A stretch of 64,000 nt of DNA, from contig CAIIXF020000010.1 of NCBI GenBank assembly GCA_903813345.2, positions 21,151,181 through 21,215,180 of the forward strand, in the 5' to 3' direction. Every line of letters begins with the position of its first letter. Position 1 is the stretch's first letter. Positions 23,380 to 36,194 of this stretch are shown here, piece after piece. The translations under genes and the position numbers were made by a program. The stretch comes from Owenia fusiformis. Lineage: Eukaryota > Annelida > Polychaeta > Sabellida > Oweniidae. The notes below the pieces were generated by a model. The model was given only the letters and a program-made list of their open reading frames with translations. It ran no database searches and was not told the DNA's origin.

Positions 23380-23700
23380 ATCCATTGTCGATTTGAAAGG
23401 CCTACGACAGTGTCGACTTCGATTATTTAGAACATGTGTTAAAAAATTTTAATTTCGGGGGTACTAATTATCATATTAGATGGGTAAAATTATTCTATAC
23501 AGAGATAAAAAGTTGTGTTTTGAACAATAATAGATCAAATTGGTGGTTCTATATTAATAGATAATGTATGCAGGGTGACCCCATGAGTTGTTTGACATTT
23601 AGTTTAGTACTAGGAGTCTTGTCAATTAAAATTAGACAAGGTCATGCTATTAAAAGGATCTATGTGGGAAACAAAGAGCATAGCATACATGTATAACGTC
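23380..23700 (+). mobile_element. LINE reverse transcriptase relic
   Basis: The frame reads KAYDSVDFDYLEHVLKNFNF, then RWVKLFYTEIKSCVLNNN, a stop, and CMQGDPMSCLTFSLVL with AIKIR-like sequence after it. These match RT motif A (F/YDSV) and the RQGDPxS motif B of L1-like LINEs. Stops and the missing YxDD motif show it is dead. Confidence 0.75.
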
Positions 23701-24539
23701 ATAGAACATATATTTTTAAATCTTGAAAAAGACTTGGGGATACAAGTCCAAAGCTTTGATCTAATAAAAGATAAAGTTGTTTTAGTTTTAGTATATATAT
23801 AAACCAGAGAGATGAACTTACATAGAACTATTGTTATATAACATTATGTAATTTATGATAAAATTACGTCATCATATTATATAGGCAACAACGAACCTAC
23901 TTAGTTTTGTTACTCTTACTTTTGCCTATCAAGAGCGCAAGTACCCAGAACACTACAATGATTGTTCACAGAGCTGTCCTCGAGACATGTTAGTTCTGCG
24001 TGGTGTGTTTTATTATCATATACCACCATAACATGGGCTCAGATCAATAGTTTGTAATATGCTCAATCCAAGCTCCTGCACACATCCTAATGTCCCTGTT
24101 CATGTTGTCATAAGGTTTCTCCTGATCTCTGTTTTAATATTCTTTAGCTTATCAATTGTTTTTGGGATTGTTTGCATAGATCCTGCCTTAAAGTATCTCT
24201 GACAAAAAAAACGGTATTGGGGACATGTCTTGAAAATGTTAAGGTCAGGTGTGATCCATACAAAAGGAGATGAGTCTGTCTTCGGGGAAGTCATTTTCAC
24301 ACCATTATCACCATTATGACCTAACTTTCACCAGTCAATTACTCTACTTCACATTTTTGATGCTGATGCTCAGAAGACTAAACCAAAAAGTGCATTTTCT
24401 ATTCGTTGAAAGTCATTACAAACTTAAATGTGTAATTAACTTTAGTGATTTAGTACCAAAGAGTATGAATTGATCACATTACAAAAAATTCCTTTCAAGA
24501 TGAAACTATATGAACCATTCCAACTTCCAAAATGTTTAT

Positions 24540-24740
24540 CTCAGGAAAGAAAGATAGAAAGGGGTTTAAATAGACATAGAGTTGATTTATTCCTAAATGC
24601 TCACTTCTTTGCTCACAACTTTAATTTCATCTCATCACCAGCTTGTTCATGTGGAAATAAAATGGAAACTCGTCTTTCTCGACTACACTCTATACAACCA
24701 CCAACGGGACATACTTTTTGCAGAGCTTGCAAAATCAAAT
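24540..24740 (+). mobile_element. LINE relic, C-terminal Cys region
   Basis: The frame reads GLNRHRVDLFLNAHFFAHNF and then SSPACSCGNKMET. This resembles the zinc-knuckle-like tail after the RT domain in LINEs (LNAHLF..H....SP.C.CG). It belongs to a different LINE type from the RT relic at 23.4 kb. It is incomplete. Confidence 0.5.
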
Positions 24741-24749
24741 GAGTCGAAT

Positions 24750-26216
24750 TGCTTTAAGCATGAATATTGCAAATAAGGTTAAATTGCGTCTGTTCAGGAA
24801 TTCCGATAAAATGAATTATAAAACAAATGATCTCGTGTCACATGCAGTTGCAAATTTTATGGAATCATCAAGCAAGAGGATGATCTAACTTTTTAAACAT
24901 ATTTTTGTAATACCTCTTTCCATTGCATATTGTCACCTTCAAGTCAACTTTATCATTTCATCCTTCATATTCATCCACTTTTCTCAATCACGTTTATCTA
25001 TTTGTCTTTTACACTTATTTCAAAATCAAAGTTTTGCCTCATATGTACTTGTAATTTCTTTATAGGTGGATATGTCTGTAATGCCTCAGAGCGATTGACA
25101 TTCTTACATTGTGTGAATTATTTTGTAAATTATTTATTTAATATGCAATAAATACTAGAAAAACGACCTATAGTGTTGGACTGTACTGCATAAAGCAAAG
25201 ATAATCTGAAAAATTCTCAATTTCGATTACTGTTGGCATATGAACATTATCAATAGAATTGAAGATAAAGTCACAGGATCTCCAAATCTCAAGTGCGTAT
25301 ACCTTTACAGAATAAGTGCACAAGAGGCTTGATAAACTCTTGGAAGCCCCTGGTGCTTTTCACAAAGAAGACATTCGTACTTGGATTCGCCACCATTTGT
25401 ATCATCTTAGATATTCTATCCTGCATGCGTTACTCGTTTACAATCCAACATGAGTCTACTTGTTGAGACTTCATCAACTTGAGTTCTTCTGAGAAGATGA
25501 GGATTTCAGTAAGGGTACGTTGACTTATTATACTATTTTTAGTACGTTTACCTCCAATATATCAGAATTGAATCAAACTTTCAGGGAGTGAGAAACCACA
25601 TAAAACGCATGCGTAATATAACTTTAAATGACCATTTGTTCGCACACTGCCAGACTGACAACGTAAGTATAGATTTTTTATTGAAATAGCTAGGCACACA
25701 TGTAGCATACAATTATAAGGCCTATATTATATTCTCTGATCTCATTTATACTACGATTGAAATCAAGCACTCGGGAATTTTAATCCCTTCATAGCATAAT
25801 TGTGAAACCTCAGAATTTTAATGACTTTTAAAAATGTTGATGAGGTGCTTGTACACTCATGTAATATTGTCAGTCTGTTAAATTTTCGTCATCTTATGTT
25901 AAAGTACAATGCGTTATACATTTGATTTATGAATCCCCATAACGTTCTTAATTTTTTTAATTAATATTTCGATTGTGATATTATTCAAATTGTCACATAC
26001 CACATCTTGCTATATTGGGAATTGCTAAGTAATAGTAAGTGAAACTGGTAATAAAATGGTAAAACATTTTACTCTCAGCAGTATTCATTAGTACTTCCAT
26101 AATTCACACCAAATGACTAAAGAAATTACGATTTAGTATACTATTTACACTGTATTACGCGCTTATTTATTGCATGTTCGAAAATTGATGACAATTTATA
26201 TTAATGATGTTCGATT
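24750..26216. other. intergenic stretch and 3' flank of copy B
   Basis: No exon recognised. A minus-strand AATAAA (plus-strand TTTATT at about 26166) lies about 45 bp beyond the copy B stop and is a plausible polyadenylation signal. Confidence 0.4.
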
Positions 26217-28831
26217 TTAATCTGTTGGGAGGCCAGCTTCTCGTCGTTCCTGTAGCCATAGCGCGCGAAACTCTGGAGGAATACATGCTAGTTTAAGGCA
26301 CTTTTCACAGAGACATTCTTTCTGCACCATGGTGACAATCCCCGGGAATTGTGGAACCTGGTAAATAGAGGTGCGAAATAGAAAAAATAAATTAGAGTAA
26401 CTAGCATACTAACACAGGAAAATAAAAATAAAAAATCTTATTGTTAGGTGTCTTTCCATAATACCTTAAAATATATAACAATAAGGTATACATTGAAGCT
26501 TTATTCTCAAGCATAATGTATGTTACAAGATGGCAAACATACTAAAAAATAATAACAATATTGTATGAAAAATAATACTCTGAAAGATAATGAAGCATAC
26601 AGTAAATAAAATTATTTTCCACACATTGCTTGGCGTGATACATTAAATACAGTATCCAAAATAATATTTCAATATTTTACAGCAGTTACTTTTAAATATA
26701 GTAAGAATGATTACCGTCATCAATTTCTTGTTTGAAATTAGCAGTCGAGTGAAAAAGTATAAATATTTTCATCATAAAAGGCAAGGAAGTAAAACTTTAC
26801 GGAATCCTTGCAAGAAACGGTTCTAGATAAATTCTAGAGCTATACCAATGCAAACCAAATCGACACACATAAGAAAGATGATGACAAAGGCATGTGTCTG
26901 TGAAACGATGAATCGAAATTACACCGACAATGCGTATTCATACTCTAACTGACCTTTGGAGACCTTTGATTCCAAAACGTGAGGTCACATCCACAACATC
27001 GTCGGTTTCTTTTTGGACATCCAACCATGAATATCTGACAGGAACCTTTGTCTCCTTCTTCAAGAAATCCATTTACACACAATGTACCCTCAACTTCAAC
27101 TATTTGAGTTGTCGTTGTTGGTGGTGGTGTGGTAGTAGTAGTTGTTGTAGTGGTAGTGGTCGTTGTTGACGTTGTCGTCGTCGTTGGTGGCTCAGTTGTT
27201 GATTCATCGGGATCTAGTTAGTATGAACGTACATAAATGGCTTCTTAGAAAAGTTATTTTTAAATTATAAAACCAATAAAAATCGCATTGAAAAATTAGT
27301 TAGGAGTTTACCTATACAAAATGTCTGCGCAAGAGTCAAGATAACATTTTTCAAGCCTTGGACGTCAGACACACGGAAGAAATTTCTAATATTCGACACC
27401 ATCTGGAACATCTCGGCTTCACCAGCGTCCTGATTTTTCTCGTTTAGAACACCTACCACGAACACGTTAGCCCTGAAATTGATTATCCCAAATATGAACC
27501 CCAACAACAATAACACGTTTAACAACTCATAAAAATAAATCAAGCGGTATATGTAATATGACTTACATCATTACCATAAAATTGTTTGAACTTTTAGAAC
27601 TTACCCATCCGCTGATAATGCTTGAGCATTTGCGATTGTTTTTGCCCCATTTTTCTTGGGAATTGTTACACCATCAGTGACGACAAGAACAGCGTTGTCA
27701 ACCTCTGGTCTGTCGCCATTCTCTTCGGTAAAATACTTGGTTCGTACTTCGTCAAGAGCTTTGTGTGTATGTGTTTTACAGCCTTCTTGTGTTACCAGAT
27801 TGCTTAGATCCATATTTTCAGCATTTGATAGCGCTGTCTGTTTGTCAGTGGAGTCTTTTAGGAAATACTGATGTTGAGTACCTTCGTTAAAGTTCACCTG
27901 GCCAAACTGAAAACAAATTAATTGATTTTGGTCAAAATATAAATAATCGTCCTTTTTATCAATTTAATTGTTGTTATTTTACATGTATGTCCGCTTCTAC
28001 ATTAAATGCATACATAATATCACATATGAAAATATTGGAATAAAATACACCCACTGTTTAGGTATGTTATTCTGACGATTGCTAATGGAAACCTGTTGCC
28101 AAGGTAGATGTGGCGAACGTCTATGAGCAAAACAGGGCATAAGAAATACAGACTCACTTTAGTCTACGCTCAAATAATATCTAATTCTCCAATTAAGGGT
28201 CCTTTTAAAAGAAAATCATCATATATATGTTATCACCCTTCTTTCGCGCGTAAATGAAATTTCAGGACCTTAAGCGATATACCAATATATATACCTTGAT
28301 ACTTCCTAAGAAACAATAACTTCTCCAAACCAAATGCAATTTCACCCAAGTACTATGTGGTGCAGTGTTTTAGTCTTACCTGCGTCTGATCAATTGATGG
28401 TCCGATGTCAAAAGAGTTTACCATATCGACGATAAAAGAACGGATTATTTCTCCATCTTCGGGACTTATACTACAGGATGTGTCAAGCACAATCATCACA
28501 TCTAGACCACATGGTTTGCCATCACCATTCAATACTCCGCCTGTAAAACGCATACCCCTCGGATTGAATACACCCGAGTATATCCAAATAATAAAAGGTA
28601 ATGATATATGTACAGGGCGCGAAAATAAAGATGTCATTAGAATTAACAATTACAAAGGCCGATTTTCATCATTCTTTTTGAAACATATCTGATTAAATAA
28701 ATGAATTGACACCAAAACTGAAACATAAATTACTTGTTCACATTTTCTTTTATTGACGTTGAAAAGCACTCACCCTGAGCTCTAACAGTGGTTGCCAGGC
28801 TTAGGCCCAGAAGAACGAGCAATGACAACAT
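26217..28831 (-). CDS. secreted VWA-domain protein, copy B (360 aa, six coding exons)
   Basis: Exons: 28831-28774, 28540-28380, 27906-27605, 27472-27312, 27213-26954, 26357-26217. Together they give 360 codons plus TAA with correct phases throughout. The signal peptide is MLSLLVLLGLSLA...RAQ. The VWA domain keeps DTSCS, the Thr in CKTHTHKAL and VLVVTDG. The Thr linker is shorter than in copy A. The Cys module (LCVNGFLEEGDKGSC, RCCGCDLTFW) and the tail (CLCEKCLKLAC, ending GLPTD) follow. Exons are very similar to copy A in DNA, while introns differ in length, so this is a fairly recent tandem duplicate. Introns are compact (about 2.6 kb for the whole coding gene), and a putative 5' UTR exon ends at 31578. 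No lesion is seen. The product is probably extracellular; its ligand is unknown. Confidence 0.88.
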
Positions 28832-31577
28832 TCTATACTTTTAGCCTGAAATGTATGTACATAAATCGTTATTATTCTGGCGATACTACATAATAATATA
28901 CATTCAATCATGCGAAGAAACATGTACAACTAGATCAAGAAACATATGACTTTCTTTTGTATCACGAGAATATATTCATGCATGCGAAGAAATATTGCTT
29001 TCCAAGCAATTTATGTTTAATTAAATATAAACGTTAAAGAACGTTGTAGAACCTGCCTCCCGGTGGCACTAAAAGATGGAATTTTCGACTAGATTTCGTA
29101 GCTAGAAAAGTAAATGAAAAATAAAAGGCAATTTTTATTAATGATAATATTTCGGAAGCTTAACCCTAATGTATTTTTATCGGACATTGCAAACTCTCGA
29201 GGAAGGTGTATTGTTATCTCAAAAGGAGTTCAAAGTAACATGGGGGTTGGTGTACTTTTACTTTTCAATTAAAAAAACAACATATAATGTTTTTGTTTTG
29301 TTAGCCAGAAAAAGGTAATAAATGTGATAAAATGCATTTAGGATCTACATTTCTAGGATAAAAAAACGTGGATAAATACTGTTCCTAGATTTGTGATATA
29401 GATAATTATTTCGAAAGTCAAATGGAGGAGGGGAGGCAAAGCATAGTCTATGACCACCAAATATACATAAAATATATAATAATTTTGCAAAAACATCCCA
29501 ACATTCCAAAACACAGATTAACAATTTTGGAAATTGGCTGAGAAAAAAAGGTTTTAGTGCATCTCCGTCAATAATTCTCGTGTGTCGAAAATAAGCATAT
29601 TTGAGGCAAAAGTTGCAGCGTTGACCATATTTTGCTTCTTATTATAGACTTATGTGATATATTTCTACATAATTCAAATATTTCATAGAATCACATTTGG
29701 TTCTATATTTACAGATTTCTGAAAAATGTTTCAAAATAAATAAAGCCATCCAAGATGACACAATTATGCTCTCTCAAAAACTGGCAATCGTAACATTTTC
29801 AAATTATTCTGCAATATTTTGATGTATATAAACTCACTATTTTGTAAATTACATGCACATTTAGATGGGAATGACTATAGCGGCGGAAGGGACAAATCTG
29901 GCGGGGGGAGGTGAGACAAATAAAATTATTTCTACAAAATCTGACAAACATATGCAGGACCTCCCAAAAGAAACATGGATATATGACGACCAGTTTTTGA
30001 AAAATCATTTTTACTTGTTTTTTTACTTATTTGGATCGAAACGTTAGTCGCGCGCTGACAGTTGTTTGAAAGTGTTTTCACTATACTGTGTGGTGTATAT
30101 ATAAAAGGAAAGTAAATAAAACCTGCTCATATTCTTATTTTATGAAAACATAGGGATGGAGCGATTTTTAAGCAATTTCTGAAATAAATGGATAACTATA
30201 GATTATTGACAACACAAGTCACTTTACTTGCGCCATTCCTGTTGAGGTTGAAAATGGTTCCGTTCAGGTTGTAAGCAAAATTAAGAAAACAGTTTGAAAA
30301 TGTAATAAAGACAGAATTCCTCCAAAACTCCAAAATGAAAATTATTTTTTTCGTTATAATTCGACGAACAATAAAAACGTCAGCAGTATTAATATTGTCA
30401 AATAGTCTCTTACTTAAATTGCTGTTCTTTTGGTGCTGGCAACGGTTCTGTTATTGCTATGATATACTAGTTTACAAGCCAAGCTATGAGATGACGTACG
30501 TCGATTAAAGTGACATTCCTCAAATAAATGGGCAAAAATAAGTAAAATAAATCACAATTTGTCCAACATATGTGTATACGCATTATACGATTGAATGTAA
30601 TTTAAAAGTAATTATTTCATAAATTACTCGTGTTTACTAGACATACTTCTGCATAAAACGAAACAAATAACAGCTTCCATGACAAGGTGCGTGGATGCTA
30701 TTAATAAAATATACCGATCAAACTAAGGATAATTTTTTGAATTGCAAAGAATTTTCTCACAATAGATATGGCCTTTCCCACCTAAATGATATGTTTTCCT
30801 TAGAAGATGATCCTATGATAATAGAATTATTAATTACTAATTCGAATATTCGAAAAGCATATTTTGGATCCTACCTCGACACATATACCAAAACATCAAA
30901 CTTACTTTTTAGAGGAGAACCTTGCTTTTTAGTAGATAAAACAAGAGATCTATACATAATTCCAAAGTAAAATGGCGTAAATTGTGGTGACCAATAGTAG
31001 GGTAAAAATAGTGAATACCGTGAGTTTTCAACTTTAAAATTTAATTTCAACGTCGTTCCAATTTCAGAATACCTTTTATATTGTAAGAAGGAATAAAAAG
31101 GAAACGATATTTCGAAAGTTAGTCTGACAGTTTGAAATTATGTCGAGATGTGGTCCTAAACATGTTTTTCAGTATTGTGATAACTTTGCTCCAAAGAAAT
31201 GATATTATTGTATTGTAACGAAAAGAAAAATGTTATGATGGACAAAATGTAGTCCTTGTCAAAATATGACCTAAACCACATGCCATGTCATGCATAGTCT
31301 TCTTCGATTTCCAAAAATATCTCCAGTAGAAAATATAATTTTCTGGAGGGAATTCCGAAATTACTCCTGAATATGAGTGTTGTGTTCCAACTATCGGTCA
31401 AAATCCCTTGGGAACGCCATATTCCTCGAGAGGTAAGGTTTTATCTTTGGACGAGCTCGATATACATTTTAAATATCACAATAGAATGCAAAAATGAATA
31501 GCAGATCCTGATATTCTATCATCAAACATTTTGCACACTTTAAATATTTACACATTTTTAATACTTTACATACTTAC
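28832..31577. other. intron between 5' UTR exon and exon 1 of copy B
   Basis: Exon 1 begins after an AG acceptor (TTTCAG|GCTAAAAGTATAG on the minus strand, as in copy A), and the matching donor is at 31577. An open frame at 30695-30970 (91 aa) was not recognised and has no family support. Confidence 0.35.
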
Positions 31578-31910
31578 ATACGTCCCAGTAGTTTCTCTTT
31601 CTATAATTAAGATAATGTAAAATCCAGGTTAGTATACAACTTCATATAATTGACTAAATATATGTAATATACGATTCAACTTAAAATAAAAACATCGATC
31701 AGTTGACATATTATTTATATTAATTTCTTTACTTAGCATATGTATTTTTGTTTTAATGATGCAATTTAGCATTTATTAACCTTTGTCATAAAGAGGCAAA
31801 TTGAGTAAATTGTATATGTAAATTGTATATCCAAGCGATGGCCATGTTGAGTTATGTTAAGTTCACAGAAGCGTGAAAAAAGCTATAAATTATTAAGGTA
31901 GTGACTATAA
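31578..31910 (-). promoter_or_regulatory. putative 5' UTR exon and promoter region of copy B
   Basis: Homologous to 13681-14000 next to copy A. The donor is ACTACTGGGACGTAT followed by GTAAGTA, and there are conserved blocks upstream. No clear TATA box could be assigned. Confidence 0.45.
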
Positions 31911-32918
31911 ATTATACTTTGTACGACAAAGTCAAATGGACATCAGAATCAAGAAGACTTTCAGTTGTAATTATTTAATGACTTCATGATAAGACATACT
32001 CTTATCATTTTGACAGGTATAAACTTTATTGAAATATAACAGTTACCCTCAACTTTGCACCAACCCTGCCCTTGTGATAACATTTGGAATAATATGTTTA
32101 ACTGTTTAAGGCAGAATCAGGGTGACAAAATTGCATGTGATATATATATTTGGCCTACCAATCTATTCCTTATGATCTCAAATACAATATCTCCAGAAAG
32201 ATCCACAATATGTTATAAATTATTGTTGAAGTTATCAAGGATTCAAATTGCAAAGAGAAAAAAGACACAATCCAGACCTGTACTTTCTTGCAATATTTGA
32301 GTCGTACCGCATATACTCTTATCTACTTACCAACGAAGAAGCCCTAAATACTCCACTTCATGTGTTAATTTTAAGATTGTGCTAGCTGACCGGTAAAATT
32401 ACTTTCGTCGAAATTAAATATCTGAAACTTGAATGAACCTAAACTAAAAACCGGCTTTGAATCTGATTTGCTGCCTGTCTCAAGGCACGTGGCCAGTCTG
32501 CCAACGGTAGTGTGCTCTTGCCATTTGGAAGAGGTTTCCCTCGATTGGCGTTCGATTGGGACAGCATCTTTTCCATTCAATCGAGGTTGGGCCATCCAGC
32601 CGAAGGTGAGCCATACAACCGAAGGCAAGCAATACAACCGAATTTTGCCGATTCAATCTGACGGAGAATGCCGAGCCTATCTTTTTGACCAATTAGACAC
32701 GTCCTCTTCACATTCGTGGTACCCTCGGCCAACTTCGTTTGCAAAGAAAATCTTCTGCAATCTCAGGCTTTTCTTGAGGTATCTTCGGTTGCAAGCCAAA
32801 AGTCGACACCCGCGTTCAATTTTGTTAAATTCTGGCAAATGGTTGTTGTGTTGATTTTCGCAATATATCGGCAATACTATGGCCAAACGTTGGTCTCAAG
32901 ATATATCTAAGGCATGTA
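31911..32918. other. intergenic, no gene assigned
   Basis: Contains a 141-aa open frame at 32429-32854 with overlapping open frames on the other strand and short internal repeats (CATCCAGCCGAAGG, CATACAACCGAAGG). No recognisable domain, so it is not called a gene. Confidence 0.35.
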
Positions 32919-33660
32919 CAGGGTGGGCCAAAAAACAATACCCAACTTTAAATCAGAATGAAAATAGCTATGTTCAATATGATACGTTGATTTATATATC
33001 ATTTTAAAGTTAATCCATTTTTGAACCATTTGGTACTATAACACTGTGTCATGAAATCAATATTAAAGTTTTATTATGCTTGTTTTGGAGGCCGGGTCGG
33101 TATTTATGGTATCCAGATTTTAGGGAAAAAATAGTAAATCTGCGGAATATTGTTAATTTTTTATTTATAGAATATAATTTTGTTAGGTGTATACATGCTT
33201 GCATATTTGCATATTGTGTGACTAAACTTATTGTTTATGAATTTTGGTGTTGTTTACTATTAATAAGTACTCAAACGGAGTCTGTTAAAAGAAATTAAAC
33301 ATATATGTGACGAGGATTTTATTTTCCAACAAGACATTGCCTCGTACCATAGATCAAAGGAGACATTGGCATTCCTTTGCAAACAAGATGTCAATTTAAT
33401 TGATCGCGATGCTTGGCCAACCAACAGCCCCAATGCTAATGTGTTTGATTACCATACATGGAGCCATCTCGAGGAAATGAAACAATCAAAAGTATCCAAA
33501 AAACAGCATTGATGAGCTGAAATAGAATCCTAAAGTGCTGAAATAAATTGGAACAGAAATCTCTCAATAAGGCTATTGATAGGTTGCGCTACCACTTGAA
33601 ACTTATTGTTGATGCAGATGGGAGGGTATTGGGGTATATTGAGCAATTGTTAAAATTGTT
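32919..33660 (+). mobile_element. mariner-family transposon relic with transposase C-terminus
   Basis: Starts at TA then CAGGGTGGGCCAAAAAACAA, the same terminus as the MITE at 2852. At about 33312-33475 the + strand reads FQQDIASYHRSKETLAFLCK, then DAWPTNSPNANVFDYHTW, matching the second catalytic Asp and the following block of mariner transposases (QQD.A..H; SP.LN..DY..W). The 5' transposase region is deleted and no right terminus is found. Confidence 0.8.
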
Positions 33661-34129
33661 CAAATAAATGAAGTGTAAAATGTTATTAAACAACACTGAA
33701 ATTCATAAACAATAAAGAACAGGTCCATTTAACAGACTATTGGTCCACTTAGACTTTTTCTGAAAAACTCATTCTTCCATTTACTTTTAAAACCGATTGC
33801 AAGTTGTAGATAAACCTTTCTTCTTGAGATGTGCAATTTCAAAAAGTGGCATAAGTTCTCAGTTTCTTTGAAAAATTGGCAGTAAGAACCCCTATCACAA
33901 GGCTGTCTGAATATGGGTACACATTATGTTTACCATCAAAACTTATCATTATATAGAATTTGATATATGGAACATATGGCATACAAGTATTCGGAGAAGA
34001 AAATTGACAAAATCAAGCGATGTATGTAGTTTACCTATGGAAATCTAGAAAACATTGTCATTTTTCGTTCACTTTGTTATCAAGTTTTAGCATGGTGCTC
34101 ATTCCCTTTCATTGAAAAATTAACCGTCA

Positions 34130-34230
34130 GCCCACACTCCCACAAAAAATATATTGAAACTGTATAATGCAGAGACTGTAAAGTAACTTCTCTGCAAATA
34201 TCATTTTTGTGGGAGTTTGGGCTCACCACT
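34130..34230. repeat. short inverted repeat
   Basis: GCCCACACTCCCACAAAAA at about 34136 pairs with TTTTTGTGGGAGTTTGGGC at about 34204. Confidence 0.6.
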
Positions 34231-34559
34231 AAAACTTAACTTTTGTGATGAAAATAAGCCTGACTGGTTTATGTTTTCAATATGGCTGCTAACCTGGGCA
34301 TACATGTACACTACATAACTGCATGTACACCCTAGTGTCAAGGTCAAATGTCAAAACTCTCAGAAATCACATTTTAAGTAATGAGTCATACTTCCTCTTC
34401 AATTCCATGTCAATATATACTTGTTTTGTAGGGGGGCTATAAGAGGGGTTTACCGCCACCTGTCCTTTAGTCACACAATGATGCAAATATTAATATTCAA
34501 GCAAATAAAAAATCTTTGTAGAAAATGAGCCTACCATTTTTTTAAAAGTGCGAAGGTGG

Positions 34560-34745
34560 GGTCCTAATCCATAATTTTCAGAAAGTTAGAATGATATTTT
34601 ACTATCATGGGGACTTCACTTGTAAGAAAACATATTGTTTTAATAAAAAAAACTATATTGATTGTTAGAAAGTACCCATGGTGAAATATATGACCGTCTA
34701 AAATCACTTGCCATACTGCACATGGACCTTCTTATAAGGGGCATC
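34560..34745. repeat. solo arm of the 36.8-37.2 kb fold-back element
   Basis: TTTACTATCATGGGGACTTC and AAAATCACTTGCCATACTGC match 37015-37150 in the same orientation. The complementary arm is missing here. Confidence 0.75.
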
Positions 34746-35029
34746 AAACCAATGGTTAGCAGCTAGACAACCTGAATTAAATGACCACTATTTCAGCCCA
34801 TCTGTGTTGAAACCCTTATATATTCCCAAAAGTATAATTTCACACTGCATTGGTTATTGTAAACCTAGAAATAATCTTTTCTGGCCTCTGGGATTTTCTC
34901 CATTTGAAATTGATTTCGTGAAATTAATAAATGACCCCTTGGGGATGAAAGGGTTAATATGTATTTTTGCATTCACCAATAATTCTTATGGAGTTTTGAT
35001 AACTCCACAGAGGGCGCCAGTGAAAAGGT

Positions 35030-36194
35030 AGAAGACAAAAAATCTAAATTCGAAATCGGGATGATGGTTGATTAAAATCAAGATTTATCAGTGCAATCAC
35101 TCGTGAAAATATACAGATTTTATACTGTTATATTTTATTTTGTTTATCTTGTGTACATATTACTTTTACAAAAAAGTATAACGAAATGATTCGGTTCACT
35201 TCAAATATTTGACTTTTTGTGAGCGCAGATGAACTCTTTAATTTCACCATAGTTTTCACTACTATTAAACACAGATTGAGATTACGTACTTCAAAAAAAA
35301 ACGAATTGCGAAACGAAAATTATCGAAATACGCACCCGTAAATGTAACGAGATACGGATGCGGTTACGTTTTTTAGCTTACCCGTTGTGCGAAACCTCTC
35401 TCTTCACTTGATGAATTTTCAGATAAAATATGAATACCTTTGTACTCGGGCTGAAAATTGAAAAACCGCCTAAGATTTTTTGAACCTTCTCATCGAGAAA
35501 CACAGCACCAGTCCCGTACGCCACTCTCAAAGCCTATAGCATACGACCAACAAATAATCTAGCCAACTTTCGGAATCCTCTAAACCCAGATCCGACAACA
35601 TCTTTTAAAGCGACTGCTATGCACGACTAGCCTCTTGGACAGAGTCAACACCAGCAAATATCGTCCAGATGTAAGACCAGGTGACCTTTATGGTACGCAC
35701 ATAAACAAAAGACCTTCCTCTGAAACATGTACGAATGTTACCCTATCAATGCAGGCATTTGTTTTAACAATACCAAAATTATTGAAATCAGACAAGTAAT
35801 AAAATGATCGCAGGAGGAGGGGCTTTATGTTAGAAAAAGGTTGCAGTCATTAGGGTTAAACATACATTTAAATTTAGATGATCTTTTCCCTGAAATGATG
35901 ATGCTAATCTGGAAATCATATCAAAAATGAAGTTAAAAGGGAAATACCAAGGGGCTTAAAATAGGCCCCTGTGTAAGCCAGCTTCCTTAGCTTCAGAAAA
36001 TTGACAGTCTGCTTTCCATTTGAAAGATAAGCAAATACATAGTCTATTCATTTCACTTCCGTCCAGAAATCAAATGCGTTTGTAACCTTAAAATGCTTCC
36101 CTTGTCAAACTTATATAAAGTACTTTTAAAATGTGCAGGAACACAAACAAACGTTTACTTTATTTTATATATTTTATTGGATTTTGCATTAATA
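35030..36194. other. intergenic and 3' flank of copy C
   Basis: No exon recognised. Minus-strand AATAAA signals (plus-strand TTTATT at about 36159 and 36173) lie within 40 bp of the copy C stop. Confidence 0.4.

Noticed and set aside
30695-30970. 91-aa + frame
   Set aside because: Not recognisable; it lies in a probable intron of copy B on the other strand; kept only as a note.
32429-32854. 141-aa + frame with overlapping frames on the other strand
   Set aside because: No domain recognised, open frames on both strands, internal short repeats and no splice or family support.
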